Notes under the pieces: model-generated
The model's database searches: none
What the model was told of the DNA's origin: nothing
What the model saw: only the letters and a program-made list of their open reading frames with translations
Assembly (NCBI RefSeq): GCF_019192965.1
Contig: NZ_JAHTKU010000027.1
Location: forward strand, 20,488 to 84,487
Length of the DNA stretch: 64,000 nucleotides
Source: Nocardioides daeguensis
GTDB lineage: Bacteria > Actinomycetota > Actinomycetes > Propionibacteriales > Nocardioidaceae
Direction: 5' to 3'
Shown: piece after piece, positions 63,359 to 64,000 of the stretch
Position numbering within the stretch: position 1 is the stretch's first letter
How the letters are laid out: each line of letters starts with the position of its first letter
Program-made: the position numbers and the translations under genes

Positions 63359-63422
63359 GCGTGCGGGTGATCCGAGCGACGACGGCGGAGCCGCAGACCT
63401 CGGGGGCAGCTCGCACCGGGAC

Positions 63423-63435
63423 TGACGTTATGTCA
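63423..63435. repeat. 13-bp palindrome at the 3' end of the VOC gene
   Basis: TGACGTTATGTCA. Its reverse complement TGACATAACGTCA differs at one base from the palindrome at 63866-63878. The VOC stop codon lies within it. Confidence 0.7.
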
Positions 63436-63816
63436 GGTCCTGGGTTGGAACAGCTCCACGAGGTTGCCGGAGGGGTCCGCCAGCAGGATCTGGCTGCCAC
63501 CCGGTCCGCTCACGAGGGCGCTGACGAAATCGACGTCCTGGGAGCCGAGGCGTTCGACCTCGGCCTCGAGGTCGTCGACCACCAGATGGATCCGGTTGCG
63601 TCCGGGCGATCCTGAGAGCTCGGCCGGCGTCGCGCGAGCACCTGAACTGGCTGCACCCGAGAGCAGCAACCTCAGCGGCCCGCGGACGACGTCGGCGAAC
63701 GCCGGTGCGGCGCTCATGTTGAGCGTGAAGCCCAGATGCTCGGTGTAGAACGCGATCGCAGCGTCCACGTCGTCGACGAGATAGCGGACGCCGACGGAGG
63801 GGTCAGGGGTCGTCAT
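63433..63816 (-). CDS. VOC family protein (glyoxalase-like), third copy
   Basis: A 127-residue single-unit glyoxalase-fold protein: VRYLVDDVDAAIAFYTEHLGFTLNM, ADVVRGPLRLLLSG, NRIHLVVDDLEAEVERLG and the canonical ending ILLADPSGNLVELFQP. The end contains the conserved glutamate metal ligand (NLVELFQP). The substrate is unknown. GGAGG lies at ideal spacing before the ATG at 63816. The gene is flanked on both sides by almost identical 13-bp palindromes and overlaps the end of a truncated Rep-like reading frame. Confidence 0.88.
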   Translation of the reverse strand: MTTPDPSVGVRYLVDDVDAAIAFYTEHLGFTLNMSAAPAFADVVRGPLRLLLSGAASSGARATPAELSGSPGRNRIHLVVDDLEAEVERLGSQDVDFVSALVSGPGGSQILLADPSGNLVELFQPRT

Positions 63817-64000
63817 GGGGGACCTCCTTCCTGATGCCACCACCGTAACCCCGATCTTCGCTATCTGACATAATGTCACTTATCGGCGATTCCCAACCCT
63901 CGGGGGCGTAGACCGCCAGATGCAGGTGTGGCGTGCCTCGACGCTGCCACTCAACGACCCAGTGCCACCGCGTCAGACCAGCCTCACGGAACGCCCGTTG
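63803..64000 (-). pseudogene. C-terminal fragment of a rolling-circle Rep-like protein
   Basis: An open minus-strand frame enters from beyond the right edge and ends with TGA at 63805-63803. The first part reads TRWHWVVEWQRRGTPHLHLAVY, which resembles the H-x-H metal-binding motif (motif 2 of HUH endonucleases, with E-x-Q-x-RG-x-PH-x-H) of phage and plasmid replication initiators. After APEGWES the remaining 25 residues are low-complexity and run through the VOC promoter. The downstream tyrosine motif is therefore missing, so this is probably a truncated gene. There is no start in the window. Confidence 0.5.
63866..63878. promoter_or_regulatory. 13-bp palindrome upstream of the VOC gene
   Basis: TGACATAATGTCA: arms TGACAT/ATGTCA around one A, 50 bases before the VOC start. 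It fits a regulator operator in the promoter region. A near copy lies at the other end of the gene. Confidence 0.6.

Overview
The window is 64 kb of very GC-rich DNA from an actinobacterium. GTG starts are frequent, and so are GTGA/ATGA stop-start overlaps. The gene order pgsA-like / DUF881 / small basic protein / DUF881 / gcvH / garA-like FHA / MerR / bifunctional nuclease / MerR / gcvP is the one known from Mycobacterium and its relatives. Other content (an ImuA'-ImuB-DnaE2 mutasome, cyclophilin lipoproteins, FdhD next to PepN, many LLM and VOC proteins) suggests a soil propionibacterial lineage such as Nocardioides. That genus assignment is an inference, not proven here.

Layout. 1-2.7 kb: cmk, plsC and der, overlapping and co-directional. 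2.8-12.2 kb: an SOS-mutagenesis region with a perfect LexA-type palindrome in front of imuA'-imuB and another in front of dnaE2. Between imuB and dnaE2 lie a secreted phospholipase D-like protein, a SnoaL-like protein with a KstR-like operator, a DksA-type zinc finger protein, a rifampin ADP-ribosyltransferase (Arr) and two VOC proteins. 12.2-13.7 kb: a lipoprotein, tRNA-Pro(GGG) with its own terminator, and a small membrane protein. 13.8-23 kb: a probable organosulfur scavenging island made of a LysR regulator, a MetN-I-Q type importer, a DszA/NtaA-type monooxygenase, a DszC-like flavoprotein, an SsuD-like monooxygenase, a flavin reductase and an aldo/keto reductase.

23-36.9 kb: accessory metabolism. 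It holds a PRC-barrel protein, an MDR oxidoreductase, an IS5-family insertion sequence sitting on the oxidoreductase stop codon, an AurF-like diiron oxygenase with a palindromic operator, a CDF transporter, a PaaX regulator divergent from an SDR plus hotdog thioesterase, a cytochrome P450, a membrane protein divergent from a PucR/CdaR-type regulator, a secreted orphan, a zinc-metalloprotein-like DUF2786 protein and a CDP-glycerol-type glycerophosphotransferase. 37-50.5 kb: one long, tightly overlapping transcription unit (LbH acyltransferase, acetoacetyl-CoA ligase, two CNNM/CorC proteins, CDP-alcohol transferase, DUF881/small basic/DUF881, gcvH, FHA, FtsR-like MerR, nuclease). It is followed by a second MerR gene with its own promoter and palindrome, then a glycine riboswitch controlling gcvP.

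50.5-64 kb: a serine hydrolase, an acyl-CoA thioesterase, a secreted protein, rmuC, fdhD-pepN, an SDR, a degenerate 22-bp tandem repeat array, an orphan gene, a cyclophilin lipoprotein, an F420-type LLM oxidoreductase, an ABM monooxygenase and an HD-domain phosphohydrolase. The right edge is unusual. A VOC gene is bracketed by two nearly identical 13-bp palindromes, and beside it lies the C-terminal remnant of what looks like a rolling-circle Rep protein, running in from outside the window.
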